Assembly (NCBI GenBank): GCA_002224055.1
Contig: AZLU01000249.1
Span: 1 to 58,106, forward strand
From: Pezizomycotina sp. ARF18
Taxonomy: Eukaryota > Ascomycota
Reading direction: 5' to 3'
DNA length: 58,106 nt
The translations under genes and the position numbers were made by a program. The notes under the pieces are model-generated. The model saw nothing but the letters and a program-made list of their open reading frames with translations, was not told the origin of the DNA and ran no database searches. Positions within the stretch are counted from its first letter, which is position 1, and each line of letters opens with the position of its first letter. Shown piece by piece: positions 11,852-24,662 of the stretch.

Positions 11852-14800
11852 ATGGAAGAGACTAGCCCTACAAAGGCCGGTTGCGTCAGAGAGCTCAAAG
11901 GAAAAGCTACTCGTTTAAAGACACAGACTACGAAGAAACCGAGGAGGATGCACCTGCCCGAGAGCTTTCGGATTCTGGCTCTGGGATGACTTTAGGGCTG
12001 GTGTAGGAGACGGACAAGTTTCTGACGAGGACGAGGAATTGGGCCGGGATGCAGATGCTCCGCTTCTAGTGACGAAAACCCCGATGACGGCTTTTCAAAC
12101 GACGGGAATTTGGACTTGAAGTCGACGGTGACGGGATTGCGGCCAAGCATCAGAAAAAAAGCAGCATGGGAAGAAGACGCCCAACGTTCGAAGAGGCCGT
12201 TCAGTACCATCCAGAATCATATTAAAAGGTCAAAGTTCGGGACTGAATACGATTCCGGGATGTAAACAACAACCGACTTACAGTGATATATGGGACAAAC
12301 CCGATATCCTAGAGGCTGCAATTCGAATGGTTGACATTTACAGGATGGACGTTTCTGCACCAAGGCACTCACATCTCACTCATTCGTTATTTTTCAAGGC
12401 TTGGGTCGAGGAGAAAGAGGCAGCCAAAGCAAAATTTGAAATCAATAGAATCAAATTGCGTGTTTTGTAGATCTCAACGACCCTAAGTACGAGCTCTATT
12501 TTCCGGACGGAAGACCGACAGTGTCAGTTTACAGCTTGGCCCAATCAGAGATGGGAAGCAGAAGCTCTTTAAGCTCAGTAGGTTTTCTTTCATGAGCCTA
12601 AGCACGCCTACAGTCTTCCCAGAGAAGCGCGGATTTGTCTTGAACGTAGGGGCTCTGTTACTGCAATAGAATGGGCAACGAAGAAAGCCAATGGTTTGTC
12701 AATCTCCAAAAAAGGAAGTGGAAAAAAATAATTCCTTTTCTGCGCAATGATTGCATTGCTTGCTTTCCAAATTCATGGGATTTAAGCTATCTATGCAAGC
12801 TAACATCATTCAAAGGAAATCAATATCTCGCAGTTGGTGCTGTGCCGAAGGATTTTGAGCGTCCAGCGATCAAAGTCCCCCCAGGATTCTGCCCATTTCC
12901 AAGGCCTGCCACGCTTCAAATTTGGCAATTCTCTGCCAACGAGTTGCCTCCGGCACTGGAAAAGGTATCACTGCATCTTGCTCTGGTTTTTGACTGGGTG
13001 GAGTTGTCGATATGCAATGGCAACCGGGAATTTTGGGCGACACACAGGACGTTGGGCTACTGCTTTGCGTTTTTGAAGATGGAAGAGCGAGAGTCATCAG
13101 CGTACCATGCCGGCGGCCTATGCAAAGCCCGATTGGTGAGTTAGTTGGTTAATTGAGTCGGGGAAAAAGGGTTTTTTTCCCCCACTTAGGTAGGAACTAG
13201 CAGAGCAGTTTGGTTCAGTTGTGACTAATGGCTTCTCCGCACCCGCAGTTAAGCTGGAGAAACCTGTTTTTGAAATGCGCCTGAAGGATACCATGGCTAC
13301 CGTTTGCACCTGGATCGGACACCACAAAGTGTTATTGGGCTGCGCGAATGGAATGGCAGCTCTGTACGATTTGAACACACTAAATCTCGATAACGGTAAG
13401 CCATATTTGCTTTTTTAAAAAAAAAAAAAAAAAAAATAGCCAAATGATCAACATTTTAAGCTAATCCATGCTATAGTTGCCATTCCTATCATGTATTATC
13501 CTTTGAATGACTCCTTCATCACACGAATTGTCCACCTGGCGCCAAGCATGCCTCACCACGTTGCCTCCGTCGGTGTCGATGGCCACTTCACTTTGCACGA
13601 CTTGCGTGATCCCCAGTCGACGAAGATGATCATGTCTCAGTCATATCATCGTGCTATCGATAGCGCTGGGTTAGCGTGGCACGACCGCAGCTATTCCTTA
13701 TCTTCACGGATGGCACCAAGTTCAACAGCATCTATCCCGTGAGAAGGCTCGGTAAGAGGATGAGGATCATTGAGGGAAACACGGAGGCTATCGCTGTGAG
13801 CATGGGTGGTGGTGGATCTCACCCTTTTATCCTCTCAGGTTCTTCTGACGGCAAGGTCTTCGTCGTAAATCCCTATCTAAAGATTGCTACGCTCAAAACG
13901 GATGCCTCAAGACAGGTAAGGATAGCGCTTTGCGAAAGCAAATCCCTTTGTTAAGGCCTTTTCTTCGGGGAAAAGCGGTTATTATCTATACTTTTTTTTT
14001 ATCTCCCCGGCTTGAGACAACTAACATTCAATTTTTCTCGTAGAAACTGTTCCAGCAAATCTGGTTCATCATCGAGTACAGCCGGAAGCTAGGAATATAT
14101 CGCATGCGGGATGAGTTTCCACTGGAGCCCAAAAGCACTTTCAATGAAATTTCAGAGAATTTCTACATCCCGAGACTTATATCAAGAAGGTATACGAGGC
14201 TTAGTTTCATATATATTTTTACTCTGTTTTTTCTTCCCTCACTTATTAGATAGAGCAGTCGATAATGTTGGGTAAGTATCGGAGATGAAGTACTAAATTC
14301 CTCTTTGATAGGTCTGCTGGAATCCCAACAAGGCGTACGGAACTTGGGCAGCTGCTGGTATTGGAGGTGGATTGGTTCGAGTTGAAGATATAGCGCTAGA
14401 CGTTCTTGAATCTGTCACTGCATCTGATGAAGTTCGACAGGCAGATGAGTTTCGGGAAAAATTGCGACAAGGAGACGAGAAATGTCAAGAGCAAGCCTTA
14501 GAGGAAGATCAGCCTTTGATCGACGAGGATAACTCTAAAGAACCAGCAACTGTGCCAGCAACCTCTATACCGCAGCGTGAGCATCGCGCTACAGCCCTCC
14601 ACGAGCAGATGGAATCGGAAAGTAAGCCTATGAATACCAACCACGCCAACGCCAAAAGACCTCATCCGAGGAGAGTATTCTGCAGGTCCAAGCGCAAATT
14701 ATCAAAGAAATCCGGCAACTTCATGAAGTCATGCACCCTAATAACTATGGGCAATATTTCAACTCGCGCGGGAATTCAGCAGCAGAAGTCGCAGCAGCCG

Positions 14801-15560
14801 GTTGCGGAGAAGGTCAGAGTGCACCGCCGCGTCGCTTGTTAGCGCGGCAAGCTTCTGAAGCAGTAGTTTGTGATTCTGGTCACGGTAACAGCTTGGGGTT
14901 TCAGAGGCAAAGTGCGACTGGGGTACAACAACGCCCGACATCGCAAGATCGTGCTGTATTTTCCTGTGGCTTCCAGCCCATGGGTCAATGGAGAATGAAG
15001 CCGCCATCTGGAAGTGGACTGTTACCCAATGCAGCACGTGAGGTTCAGTCTAGTGAGAAAGAAAGGCTAACACCGCTCCAGGAGAACGAGCCCTATCACC
15101 GAGCCTTAACGATCCACGACCCAGCAAAATCATCAGCAGGAACGACCAAGGGAAGGGAAGCCGCGAAACGTTTTGCCGTCGACGAGAAATGGTCATTTCC
15201 GACATTTATCCCCTGGACATTCGACTTCCCTACGAAATGAAGTGTCAAGGCAGGTATCCAAGACCACGGAAACGCCAGCGTTTTCTTGGGCCGACGATGT
15301 GGAAGAAGCAATCCAGAGCAACGAATTGCCCAGCTTCGTCAATAACCAGGGCGAAGTGGCAAATTACAGGGTAAAGGAAGAGAAAGCGATCCAACACCTT
15401 TCCGTCACTGGAAAAGAGTTCCCAAACGTGGGCGGACCAAGTTGAGGAAGCTATTGAAAACCACGAACTTCCTGCCATTGGAAACGAGGGAAACTACGCT
15501 CCTAGGCCGAATCGCAAAGGTTTGCCACGCGCGCCTGTGTCACGTGCCAATAGGAGATAG
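11852..15560 (+). CDS. tfc6: TFIIIC WD40 subunit (Tfc6/Sfc6 type) with long C-terminal extension
   Basis: WD40 subunit of RNA polymerase III factor TFIIIC, part of the B-box-binding subcomplex in yeast. Start ATG at 11852, then an acidic leader (DTDYEETEEDAP) and a basic patch (RPSIRKKAAWEED). Family landmarks in order: GFVLNVGA then VTAIEWA (near 12650), NQYLAVGA, ATLQIWQFS, VDMQWQPGILG, FEDGRARVISV, LGCANGMAALYDL, HHVASVGVDGHFTLHDLRD, PFILSGSSDGKVFVVNP and finally WNPNKAYGTWAAAGIGGG and LVRVEDIAL (14320-14395). Introns lie near 13135-13247, 13396-13476, 13916-14043 and around 14200. Downstream an open region continues for about 390 codons: a helical QAQIIKEIRQLHEV segment, then two WAD-x-VEEAI repeats, to TAG at 15560. 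Several frameshifts. The tail could be a separate gene. Confidence 0.78.
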
Positions 15561-16785
15561 TTCTCACCTGCTAGAAAACGGATAGGACTCGTAGGTGAAA
15601 GATTCTTTTCTGTTTATTAAGCCTAGTTCAGTAAATTCTTCTTCTCGTTTTTTCCTTTGTTTCCTTTCATTTCTGTGTTTCGTTTAGCGTGTTTAGCGTG
15701 TATAGCGGGTATTGCTCTTTTTTTGCAGATGTTATCATCATCAACCTCTAGGAATGGCGAAAGGCGCATTTAGGATCCAATAAAGGATAAATATGGACAG
15801 TTTTCATGAGAAAGAAAAAATGGACGTTATATCTGATCATCGCCAGATTTATATTATATGGTCAAGGAATAATAATATATCATTCCCAGTCAAGTTCAAG
15901 ATTACATCGACCTAGATATGTTATAACTATATTACTGAGTTTATAAGATGCTGGGTAGCAAGATATACACTACTTAAGTAAAGATATAAGTCTTTTCCAG
16001 GCCAAAGGTACACTTTGAGACCACCCGAAAGAAGACGCATCTCAAGCCGTCTCAAAATCGTAGTTCAGATTGGAAAAGTTGAAAGTGTACTTTAAGAAAT
16101 GTAGATTTCCCTACGATATATCAACATCAACGTTTCATTCACAGATTCGGGACTTATTGTAATATCCTAAAGCATTGATAGCTTAAGTTTATTGTCATGT
16201 CAGGCAACTTCTCTGAACGAAACTGAAGAGAACGCCTGCGTATTACATTACACATCGTTTTGGGGGGGTGTATTGTCGAGAAGTGCAAAGCACGGGGAAT
16301 TACGAACGTAAACATAAAAAAGATAAAAGATAAAGAGGAAAAATGAAGGGACGAAACCGAGCAGTTCGACAGTTCTAAACAGGCAAGAACGCAATGGCAC
16401 TGGGTACAGGGAATCGAAAAACCAAACATTGGTGAGTGCAGAATCAGGAACGCGCAAGTACTTTTGGAAACAGAACGCGTATGAGGGTGAAAAAGAAAGG
16501 GAAAGTCTGATGTAACGGAACGCCATTCACAAGACCGGGAAAGGAAAGAAAAGCAGAAACGGCTGGAATGAGAACCCAATAGTGAAAAGGAAGAGATATT
16601 TTTTTTACCAAGTTTCGTCTTTATTGTTTTTAAAAAAAGAGAAAAAAACTATACAACTGCCACATAATAACGATGATTAGAGAGAAACCGCAGATTCCGT
16701 CTATAAAAGATCCCAGGAAAGAAGATGAATGGAAAGAGGAATAGAAACAATACGGATCGCATTAACAAACCGCAGAAACATGAAA

Positions 16786-16818
<33 letters not shown>

Positions 16819-17095
16819 GAAAAAAAAAGTAACACCCTCAACAAGACGATTTGAGAGCAAAGATATACTTTCAACCTATCTAGTACTTGTTTTATAATTT
16901 TTTTTTTGTTCTCAAGTCATCCCATTTAGTGATTAAGGATGCTCAATTGCACTATACCGAACACTGGTACCACCAAGGCTCGGTTGAAGTTGAAATAGCT
17001 TGTAACGTGCTAGTGCGAGGATTGCTAATCGTCATCTGAACATTATTTTGAGGATGAATTGATCGTAAAAAAAGAAAAAAATTCGAAATACATTC
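15561..17095. other. Convergent spacer, Tfc6 and TFIIB 3' regions
   Basis: About 1.5 kb between two convergent genes. It is AT-rich and contains a T17-A18 palindromic tract near 16786-16820. No protein-like frame is convincing; the longest minus-strand frame (near 16154-16579) has no recognisable features. Probably 3' untranslated and termination sequence of both neighbours. Confidence 0.45.
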
Positions 17096-18178
17096 CTAAA
17101 GAATTTTAAGAGGAGGCAAGAGATCAAGATCGCCTTTACCGTTCTCAATCCAAGCCGGGTCGACAAGGTTGACGCGCTCTTGATAGAGGAGCTTGTAAGC
17201 GTTCCTGATAGTGCCATCGCTGACGCCAGCAACCATAGAGATATCTTTAGCTGATTTAGGCTGACGCATGAGGTGGGCGACCATGTAGATGCAAGCGGCG
17301 GCGGACGAAATCGGAGAACGACCGGCAAGGGTACCGTGCTGAGCGGCCCTGGACGCAAGTTGCTGTGCGATCGTGGTGAGATTCTGGGTGAGGCCAAGAT
17401 TGTTGCAGTAACGAATCATAAGATCGTGAGCCTTAGTCGACATCGTGGATTCATACACTCGGCCCTCATCAACAACGCCACCAGTCTCAATGATCTGCTT
17501 GATGCGTTCCTGGTCTTGCTGGGCAAAGAACCTCTCGAGAGCTTGAAAACACGGCCAATCTCCTTCTTTGGACCTTTGTGATGGCGAAGATCTCGCGGAA
17601 CGTACGGGGAACCTTGCACTGACGGCAGGCAATGAAGATGCAACCGGCAATGATGACGTCCTGCGGTTTACCCTTGAAGGCTTTTGCATCGTCGACGAGC
17701 TTGAAGAGCTGTTTGGCGGCATCAGAGACGACCTTCTGGATGTTCATGCTGTCGCAAAAGGCTCCGATTTCCTTGTAAGCAGCCAAAAGGGTCTTGGTAG
17801 ACTTGTCGTGCGTGCTCTTGTTCTGCGCGCGGTGCAATTCCCTGGCGCGACCGCTGCCACCGTCTCCGTAGCTGATGCCGGTATCCAACTGCGGGCCATT
17901 CAGGAGAGGGTTGGCGCTGTCACCGACACGAGACGGATCATCATTGCCTTGATCATCGTTGGAGAATGTACGCCACTCAGAACGGGTGTCGATGATACGA
18001 TCGCCCAGACGAGACCGCAAGAACCGCAAACCATGTCGCCTGACGAGAATTCTTCAATGAGGTTCGGCGGGTCTTCCTTGCAGTCAGGGCAAGTCAGAGA
18101 GAGATTGAGGTTTGCTTCGAAAGGCTGCATGTTGGCAGCAGATGTAGGAACCGAGCGTGGAGGAAGATAAACAGTCAT
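17096..18178 (-). CDS. SUA7: Transcription initiation factor TFIIB
   Basis: General factor that bridges TBP at the promoter and RNA polymerase II. The ATG at 18178 opens MTVYLPPRSVPTSAANMQPF. The N-terminal zinc ribbon has CPDC and CGSC (about residues 30-57). The B-linker region gives GDRIIDTRSEWRTFSND. First cyclin fold: STKTLLAAYKEIGAFCDS and QDVIIAGCIFIACRQCKVP. Second: RYCNNLGLTQN, SPISSAAACIYMVAHL and GVSDGTIRNAYKLLY, ending in a DPAWIENGKGDL tail and TAG at 17096. Length of about 360 codons fits fungal TFIIB, apparently without introns. Frame breaks occur near 18010, just after the zinc ribbon, and twice near 17535-17585, around REIFAITKV and KKEIGRVFKL, where the shifts nearly compensate. 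Residue identity elsewhere is high. Confidence 0.93.
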
Positions 18179-20563
18179 TGTGTACTTTAGGGTGATGGCA
18201 CGTGATTTATAGATGACAGACGAGGGATCACAGATAAATTTGGCAAAAGAGTATTTCAGACGTGGACAGGGACCGAAGCTCTCCGCTATGGTCGAGTCGG
18301 TTGGTGAATATCCTCGGGTGCGAACCACGAACTTTCCTTATAAGGACGGTTATACTTTCCGGAGACGTGGGCCTCTCAGTTATACCACGTCGGGATATAG
18401 TGTTGGCTGCAGAATACAAATTTTCAAAGAAATGAGAAAAATTGGTTAGCAAAGTCTGCTCCCAGGAGCTCAATGCACCGCACCTGAAAACAAAACAAAA
18501 ACCGAAAAAGAACCCCTCCATCCAGAATATGAACCAAAGGAAGCCATAAACAATTGTAGTCCAAACACTCCGGCTCGCGCTCATTTACGAGCGGATATTT
18601 ATTCTTTTAAGCGGGTCCACCGGCGCGATTCGTCTCACTAAGCCTGCTTACGACTCCTTTATACTTTCTTTTCTTATATTAAATTTCTTGTTCATCTCTT
18701 TCTCCCGCCGCAAATAGTGTGCCCGGTTATCTTGGATTCAGAGCGATGCGTTCTTGGTATGGACGTTTCCCTATGAATGGGCCATCATCGAGTACCCGAA
18801 ATTCTCGCGAGCGGAGGCGCTGTTACAAGTATCGTTGAGAACCTTGAACGTCAGAGAGGGCAGGTGTTGTAAACCCCAATCACTCTCGAGTGGGATACGC
18901 GCGCAAATTTCTTGATCGGAATAGCGCAAACGAAGAAACAGGGATCCAGACTGCTTGCTAGATACAAATATAGTACTACATAGGATGAAGTCCTAAACTG
19001 GAGAAAAAAAGAAAAGAAAAAAAACCTAGAATTGATGAAGCATTGAACAAATATGAAATATCTTACCTTGAATGATATTCGCTCTAGGCAAAGAAATGAG
19101 GGACAGTGTTGAGAGAGAAATAGGATAATTTGTATATCGAAAAATAAAAGGGGATAAAAAAAAATTTTATGGAAATGAGAAGGTTTCGTAACTTGCTCTT
19201 AAAAGATAGTAAAAATGCAAGTCTTGGGGTTGTTGTCGTTAATAAGGATAATAAATGTGAAAAATAAAAGATGTAATATTTTTAAAGTTGATTGTTGTAA
19301 TAAAGAAGAATAACAGTTGAAGTTTGTTTGTTCTCCGCTGGAGAAGAAATGATCGTAATTTTTTAAATACTTGCTCAAGTAGTGGAAAGTAACTGAATGG
19401 ATCAAGCAGGCTAAAAAAAAAAATAGACAGGCTTTGCAAAAGGATGAAATTTTTTTTATTTAATTCGGTAAAAAAAATTTATTTCTTTTGTCGTACTGCG
19501 CGTTATACGTGAAGCCAAAGAATTTTTGAACTCTTCCACAAAAGACCAGTGAAGGCGTCCGCAAAAGATTCGATTATTTGCTCTCAGACTAGCACGAGAG
19601 GGTAACGACCTTAGCAGAGATATGGGGAAATGTCGTAGAGGGTTTATAACGATGGAAAATTGATGAAAAGACGATAGATAAAAACAATAGCGATGGCGAA
19701 GAGAGAAAAAAAGGGGAGGCGGGTGCGGAGTAAAGGAATAAAAAAAAGGCGGAAAAAATTCGTCCAACGAAAAACCATGGAACAGGAAAAATAGAGACCT
19801 TTCGCAGAGAGAGATAAACGCGAGAACAAGTTGACGATGGCGGCTTGACGTTATACTGCTCGCTTTCTCCAGGAGAGGCTTTGGATTTTCCCAAGTTCTT
19901 CGTAGGATCTTGAGAAGAGATGTGATGATAAAAAAGAAAAAAAGAAAAAAAAGGATAAGAGAGGTTGTAGAAGGAAAGGAAAAGGGAGCAAGGAAAGTAG
20001 ACGGGACACACATTATTATTATTATTATTATTAATTAGGCTGAAAATTTTTCAATGCCTGAACTGACTCACTACCGGATTATGTAAACAGGCAGGCGTAA
20101 ATTTTACTATCTAGACATCTTACATCTGCGCACAGATGTGGTAGGATTGAGTACGGGCTTTCCCTCTGCCAAAAAAAAAAAAAAAAAAAAAAAATTTGAC
20201 CAACCAGAAAAAAAAAATAATAAATAAATAAAATAAGTGACAGAGAGAGAGACGATCTGTATAACTTTTGCTTTCTCTCTTATCACCAGTCAGCTCATAC
20301 AAATTAACCCTCACGCCGTCTTTATATAAACGCAATGATATACCAATCGCTAAGATCATCCGTAAGCTTATTCCTTTTCTTTTTCTTTCTGTCTGTTATT
20401 TTGATTGAGGTGCTTTGAAGCTGTATAACAATACAACAAGCATTCACCTTTGCTCCCAGAATCTGTTTCGCAAGATTTGAAACCCGAAACTACTGGAAGG
20501 CACTGGAAAGAACATTTACAATTAACAGTTGTCTCTCTCTCAGCATTCATATTACCATTAGCT

Positions 20564-20604
<41 letters not shown>

Positions 20605-20694
20605 AATATAACTAGCTTGTCGCTGACTCGCGCCTCAGTCAATCAGTCGTCCATTCCTCGCCCGCTCGTTCATCGTTCCAACCGCTGTCCGACA
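18179..20694. other. Divergent spacer between TFIIB and ATP14
   Basis: About 2.5 kb between divergently transcribed genes, presumably holding the promoter of each. It contains a run of ATT triplets (20012-20032), an A24-type tract near 20170 and a T-then-A tract near 20561-20607. Pyrimidine-rich minus-strand frames at 19456-20013 look like untranslated sequence, not protein. Confidence 0.45.
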
Positions 20695-21149
20695 ATGTTA
20701 GATCCTACACCCCTCAATTCATGCGTTCTTCCCTCCTTCCTCCAATGGACCCTTTCTCTCTTTCTCAGTCCACTCGCTATTCTATCTCATCACCTGCTCT
20801 ATTTCAATTCGCTTGACCTGGCTACTCGATTGCTTACACAATATTCTTTTTCTCTCTTAAAACATTAGCAACCGATGTCGTCCAAGACCTCTACCTGAAA
20901 GAGTTTAAAGTCGTACAAGGTCCGCCGGTCAAGATAGCGACAGCCAGGGCCAAGTCAAGGCTTGGTCGCACGAAGGCCCGCGAGCCGCCATCCTTGATGA
21001 CCCAGCGGAGCAGGACTCAGCTCGTATAAGCTCAGGCCGTCGAAGTCGAAGGCGCAACGGCGGAGGACGGGAGCGCCGTCAGCAGGCGGAGGAGGATTGG
21101 TTCGAGGACGGACGTTGTTTTTGAGGAGGAAAAGCCTGGGCATCACTAA
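20695..21149 (+). CDS. ATP14: Mitochondrial F1Fo ATP synthase subunit h (ATP14)
   Basis: Small peripheral-stalk subunit of the mitochondrial ATP synthase. Recognised by DVVQDLYLKEFKVVQGPPVK (20874 onward), the family's core after presequence cleavage, then DSQGQVKAWS, then QAVEVEG and the acidic end AEEDWFE and VFEEEKPGHH with TAA at 21147-21149. At least three frame changes separate these blocks within 280 bp. A polypyrimidine stretch and CATTAG directly upstream of the core suggest an intron boundary near 20868. The presequence exon and start are uncertain: ATGs lie at 20695 and 20721. The latter is in phase with the core but is interrupted by a stop, so an unseen intron or error is likely. 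Confidence 0.7.
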
Positions 21150-22364
21150 AAAAAAAAATTAGAAAAGGGAAACAGTAGTATAATTTATTCCTCTTCCCTT
21201 TTCTTTTTTTTTTAGACGTCTTTCCTTGGTTTGAGAAAAATATGTATATTTCAAAAAGAAATCATCACGAAAAGGAGGTTTATTGTCACCTGCGGACCGT
21301 TGTTCCCTCTTTCTTTCTAACTTGGACAACCTTTTCTATTAACCCTGGTGTCCTCCATCTACCTGTAAGATCCCATTTTTTTTTTTTTTTTTTTTCCCTG
21401 TGAAATATATATGTGCATAAGTTTAGTCACCTATTTTTCTTTCTATATCTGAACTTTCTTACTATCTATAATGGTGAATTGTCTTCTATTTAGAAAGGAC
21501 AATCTATACAACGCTGAATTACATGTCTAATAGATGGTGATATGTATATCTGTGCTTGATATGCAGGTATAAACACGCAGCCTTAATATATCTCACGCCG
21601 CTTTAATTCGCATGTAATTCCCTGACCGGTTGCGGCGATTTGGGCATGCGAAATGCGACCTTATACCAGAATATCGTCGTGAGCAAGTCTCGTGCATTAC
21701 CTTTGGTAGCATCACCTTTTCACCACGGGAATTAGGTACTATTCAGCTCTTTTGTGGTATAGCTCTCACCTACTTTTAGCTATAACATCCAGTCAGACAA
21801 GCTGTGCCGATATATTATACAACATGGATACATACAGAAATTCAAAGAAGCTGAGCCAATGAAGAGCAGTTTTGGACATAATTTACGTTTGGTTTTTTCA
21901 GTTTGATAAAAGAGGTTTTATCGTCTGACACCAAAGAAGATGATAGTAGTAGTAGTATAAAGAGAGAGAAGCTATACATTGCGAATGCATCAATCTGCAT
22001 ACTGGCACCGAGGAAAAGAGAGACATTTGATGGCTGTAAAAGACACAGAAAAAGAATCGTCTGACTTATAGGGAAAGCCTTGAATCTTCGGCCCTTTAAC
22101 ATTACTTTTGTGAATGAAAAGAAGAGAGATTAAAACTTCCAGAACGAGGGCAGGAAATGATACAAATCATCATTAAAAGAAATGAGAGGGAACCTGGTAA
22201 TTCATGTCAAAATAATAAAATGATAAATAGTAAAATAATAATAAAACAAAACATAAAATAACCTTGTCCGGCCGATATAGGAAATGAATCTCGCCTTTAG
22301 GCCTCAGCTAGCTATCATCAGTCTGCTTCATTTCCATAGGCCCTGCAATTATTGGTTATCTATG
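21150..22364. other. Spacer downstream of ATP14 and SR-protein gene
   Basis: About 1.2 kb of convergent intergenic sequence with T-tracts (21378-21395) and AT-rich stretches. No recognisable gene. Probably 3' untranslated regions of both neighbours. Confidence 0.45.
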
Positions 22365-24662
22365 CTAGTAGCGTTCCGACCTGGAACGGTGACCATAGTC
22401 ATCCTCGCGGTACCTTGGGGGAGAGCGGTTGCGAGGAGGCGGTGCATAGCCTCCACCACCGCCGCCACTGCCGCCTCCACCACTATAGCTACCTGCGCGA
22501 CCGCCTCTGGGTTCTTCATCGGAATACCTTCCGCCACGTGGAGCGTCGTCGATCGGCCGCCACCTCGGAAGAACTGTGATAATCTCAGGTGGTCACGACG
22601 AGGCGGGAATTATAACGGCGCTCGTCACGATATTCGCCGCGGCGTGGAGGAGGATCCTTCCCCGTACGGGGAACGATCGCGATACTCTCTAGGTGGCGGT
22701 GAGTATCCTCCGCGTCCACCACGAGGGAGTAGTTGCGAGGAGCCCCGCGGGAATAGTTCCCTCTGCTACGGCTAGGTGGAGAGCGAGACCTGCACGCCGT
22801 TACGATCCTTTTTTTTTTCCAATGTGATTTAGTATGTAATGTCGCGCTAGAGCCAAGGCCAGAACCGTAAGAATTCCAGTGGATGTGGGGGAAAACGACA
22901 TCTGAAGTACAGGTAACACGACAACCTTTAAAGTCGTATTTGTCAAGCTTATGACAGCGGCCCTTAGATCATCTGAAGTTTCGAATTCGACCATTCTGAG
23001 GAACGAGGGAAATGTAAGCAAGGTGATTGTGCAGCAAGAGTATCGGTGGGAAAAAAAGGAAAGAAAAAGGTGTGAGAAATGTTTAGGGAAAGAAATGTCT
23101 TTCTTACCCAGTACCGTCGCGATTGCGTGAAACCTCGGAGAAGACGACATCGACCCAGACTTGCGTGCGAAGTCTTTTAGATCTAAAGAGAGTAAAGAGT
23201 TCGAATGAGTTGCGTTCCAAGATCCAGTAGTCATTTCAATCTGTTTCCAATCGATTTGTCGAATGTATCAAGCCCTCAAGAGAAAAATCATGACGATCCC
23301 AGTACAAAGAGGCTTAGACGGATAAAAGGCAGAGAGAGATAGAGAAAAGAGGAGCAGCATAAAGTAGAATTAGAAATAGCGGAGAGCATCGGGTACCAGG
23401 CCAAATGCTGAAATCCTACTGAGCTGGAAAAAAAGTCTTCTTTTCTCTTCCCCTGATTCTTTGCTTGTGTAGGACAAGCGGAAACAATCGAGAAATAAAA
23501 AGACATCCTAAATCCACCTTCCTGTCAGGAAAAAGTCACAGGCGGAAGTATTTCCCAGTTATCCAGAGTAATCCCATGTTCCAGGACCAAGAGCCTTCAG
23601 CAGAAACGGCAAAGTATGCAGATTTGCTTGATACACCTAACATGGACAGATGGAGTAACCAATCCAAGTGGAATATCCGGGAAAATTGTTTGAAAACGCA
23701 GGTAGAATGATATATGAAAAAGCACAAGACCAGTTCTCCTCTCCGGGGCTTCTTATATTGAAATTCAGGCAGACGCGGGGTTATGTATATCTCCAAATCC
23801 TGGGCTGATTTTGGAGTAAAAAATTACGAGGATGATGACTATCTGTATGCGTGCGGATGGAAGTTTTGTAGCGTAAGGAAAAGGAGTTCAGACCTGCCAG
23901 CTTGTGTCGGAGGGTAGACCGTAATATCATCCTGTACGGATACGTCTCGGGCGAGGTGGGCGATCCCGTTAGTAGCGGGAAAGTCACGTGGTGGTCGTGG
24001 GCCACGAGCAAACTGGACAGTGAGGCGAGAGTCCATGAAGTCCCTTCCGTCTATGTTCATCCAGTGCGCGCAAAAGGTTAGAAGCAAGGACTACCAGAAA
24101 GAAAGCCGCGCAAAAGGCAAAAGTAGAACTCCTTGGTTCAAGGTTTTCTTTTTTTTTCTATTTTCTGAGAGGGATGAGTGGCGACTTACGCATAACTATT
24201 GATACAAAAGTTAGCCTCAAAGAAGTAAATAACAAGTAAATAGACAATTTGCCCGACAATCAAACAGTCACTGTAAGCCTATATAAGAGATTGGACAGTA
24301 TAAGATTCAGGCATCACCTACTAGGGACAATGTCGCGGGCATCTGCGGGATCGGCGTACTCAATAAAACCGAACCCGTTCATGAGTTTAACCTCCTCAAT
24401 AGTTCCATGTCCTTCGTTGTTAAAGAAGTCCTCAACTTGTTTTTTGGTAGCTATCAGAAAAAAAAAAAATATCGGGTAGTCGTCGAGATTCCACCCAAGC
24501 ATCCAGATATATAGAGGTTCTATTGAGTTAGCAGAGCGGCCTGTTTAGGCGATCAATCCTCTGCGTACAGTTGGCCTTCGCGAAGGACCATCGTTTAACT
24601 GTTTGGCGGCATCAGTCTTACCAGAACGTGGAGTTCCCCAGATAGAGACGTTTTTCAGACAT
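22365..24662 (-). CDS. SR-type RNA-binding protein (Srp2/Npl3 type), two RRMs and RGG/RS tail
   Basis: Nuclear pre-mRNA splicing and mRNA-export factor of the SR family. Exon 1 starts at 24662 with MSEKRLYLGN, the RNP2 of RRM1. Exon 2 has ATKKQVEDFF and RNP1 NGFGFIEY. Exon 3 has GRDFMDSRLTVQFARG and leads into the second, pseudo-RRM with GLPSDTSWQ. Its hallmark SWQDLKD heptapeptide is split by an intron, continuing DLKDFARKSG in the next exon (near 23170). MVEFETSDDLRAA and DFKGCRVTC follow. The last exon encodes a GGRGGYSPPPREY and Gly/Ser/Tyr-rich RGG tail ending EDDYGHRSRSERY, with TAG at 22365-22367. Frames are broken at about 24630, 23925, 23154 and 22945, each explained by one or two lost G or C bases. 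Confidence 0.88.

Noticed and set aside
17273-18170. Plus-strand frames of 102 and 200 residues
   Set aside because: Antisense shadows of the TFIIB coding sequence.
19456-20013. 185-residue minus-strand frame
   Set aside because: Pyrimidine-rich low-complexity sequence with Phe/Ser/Leu runs; overlapping frames are equally open and no domain is visible.
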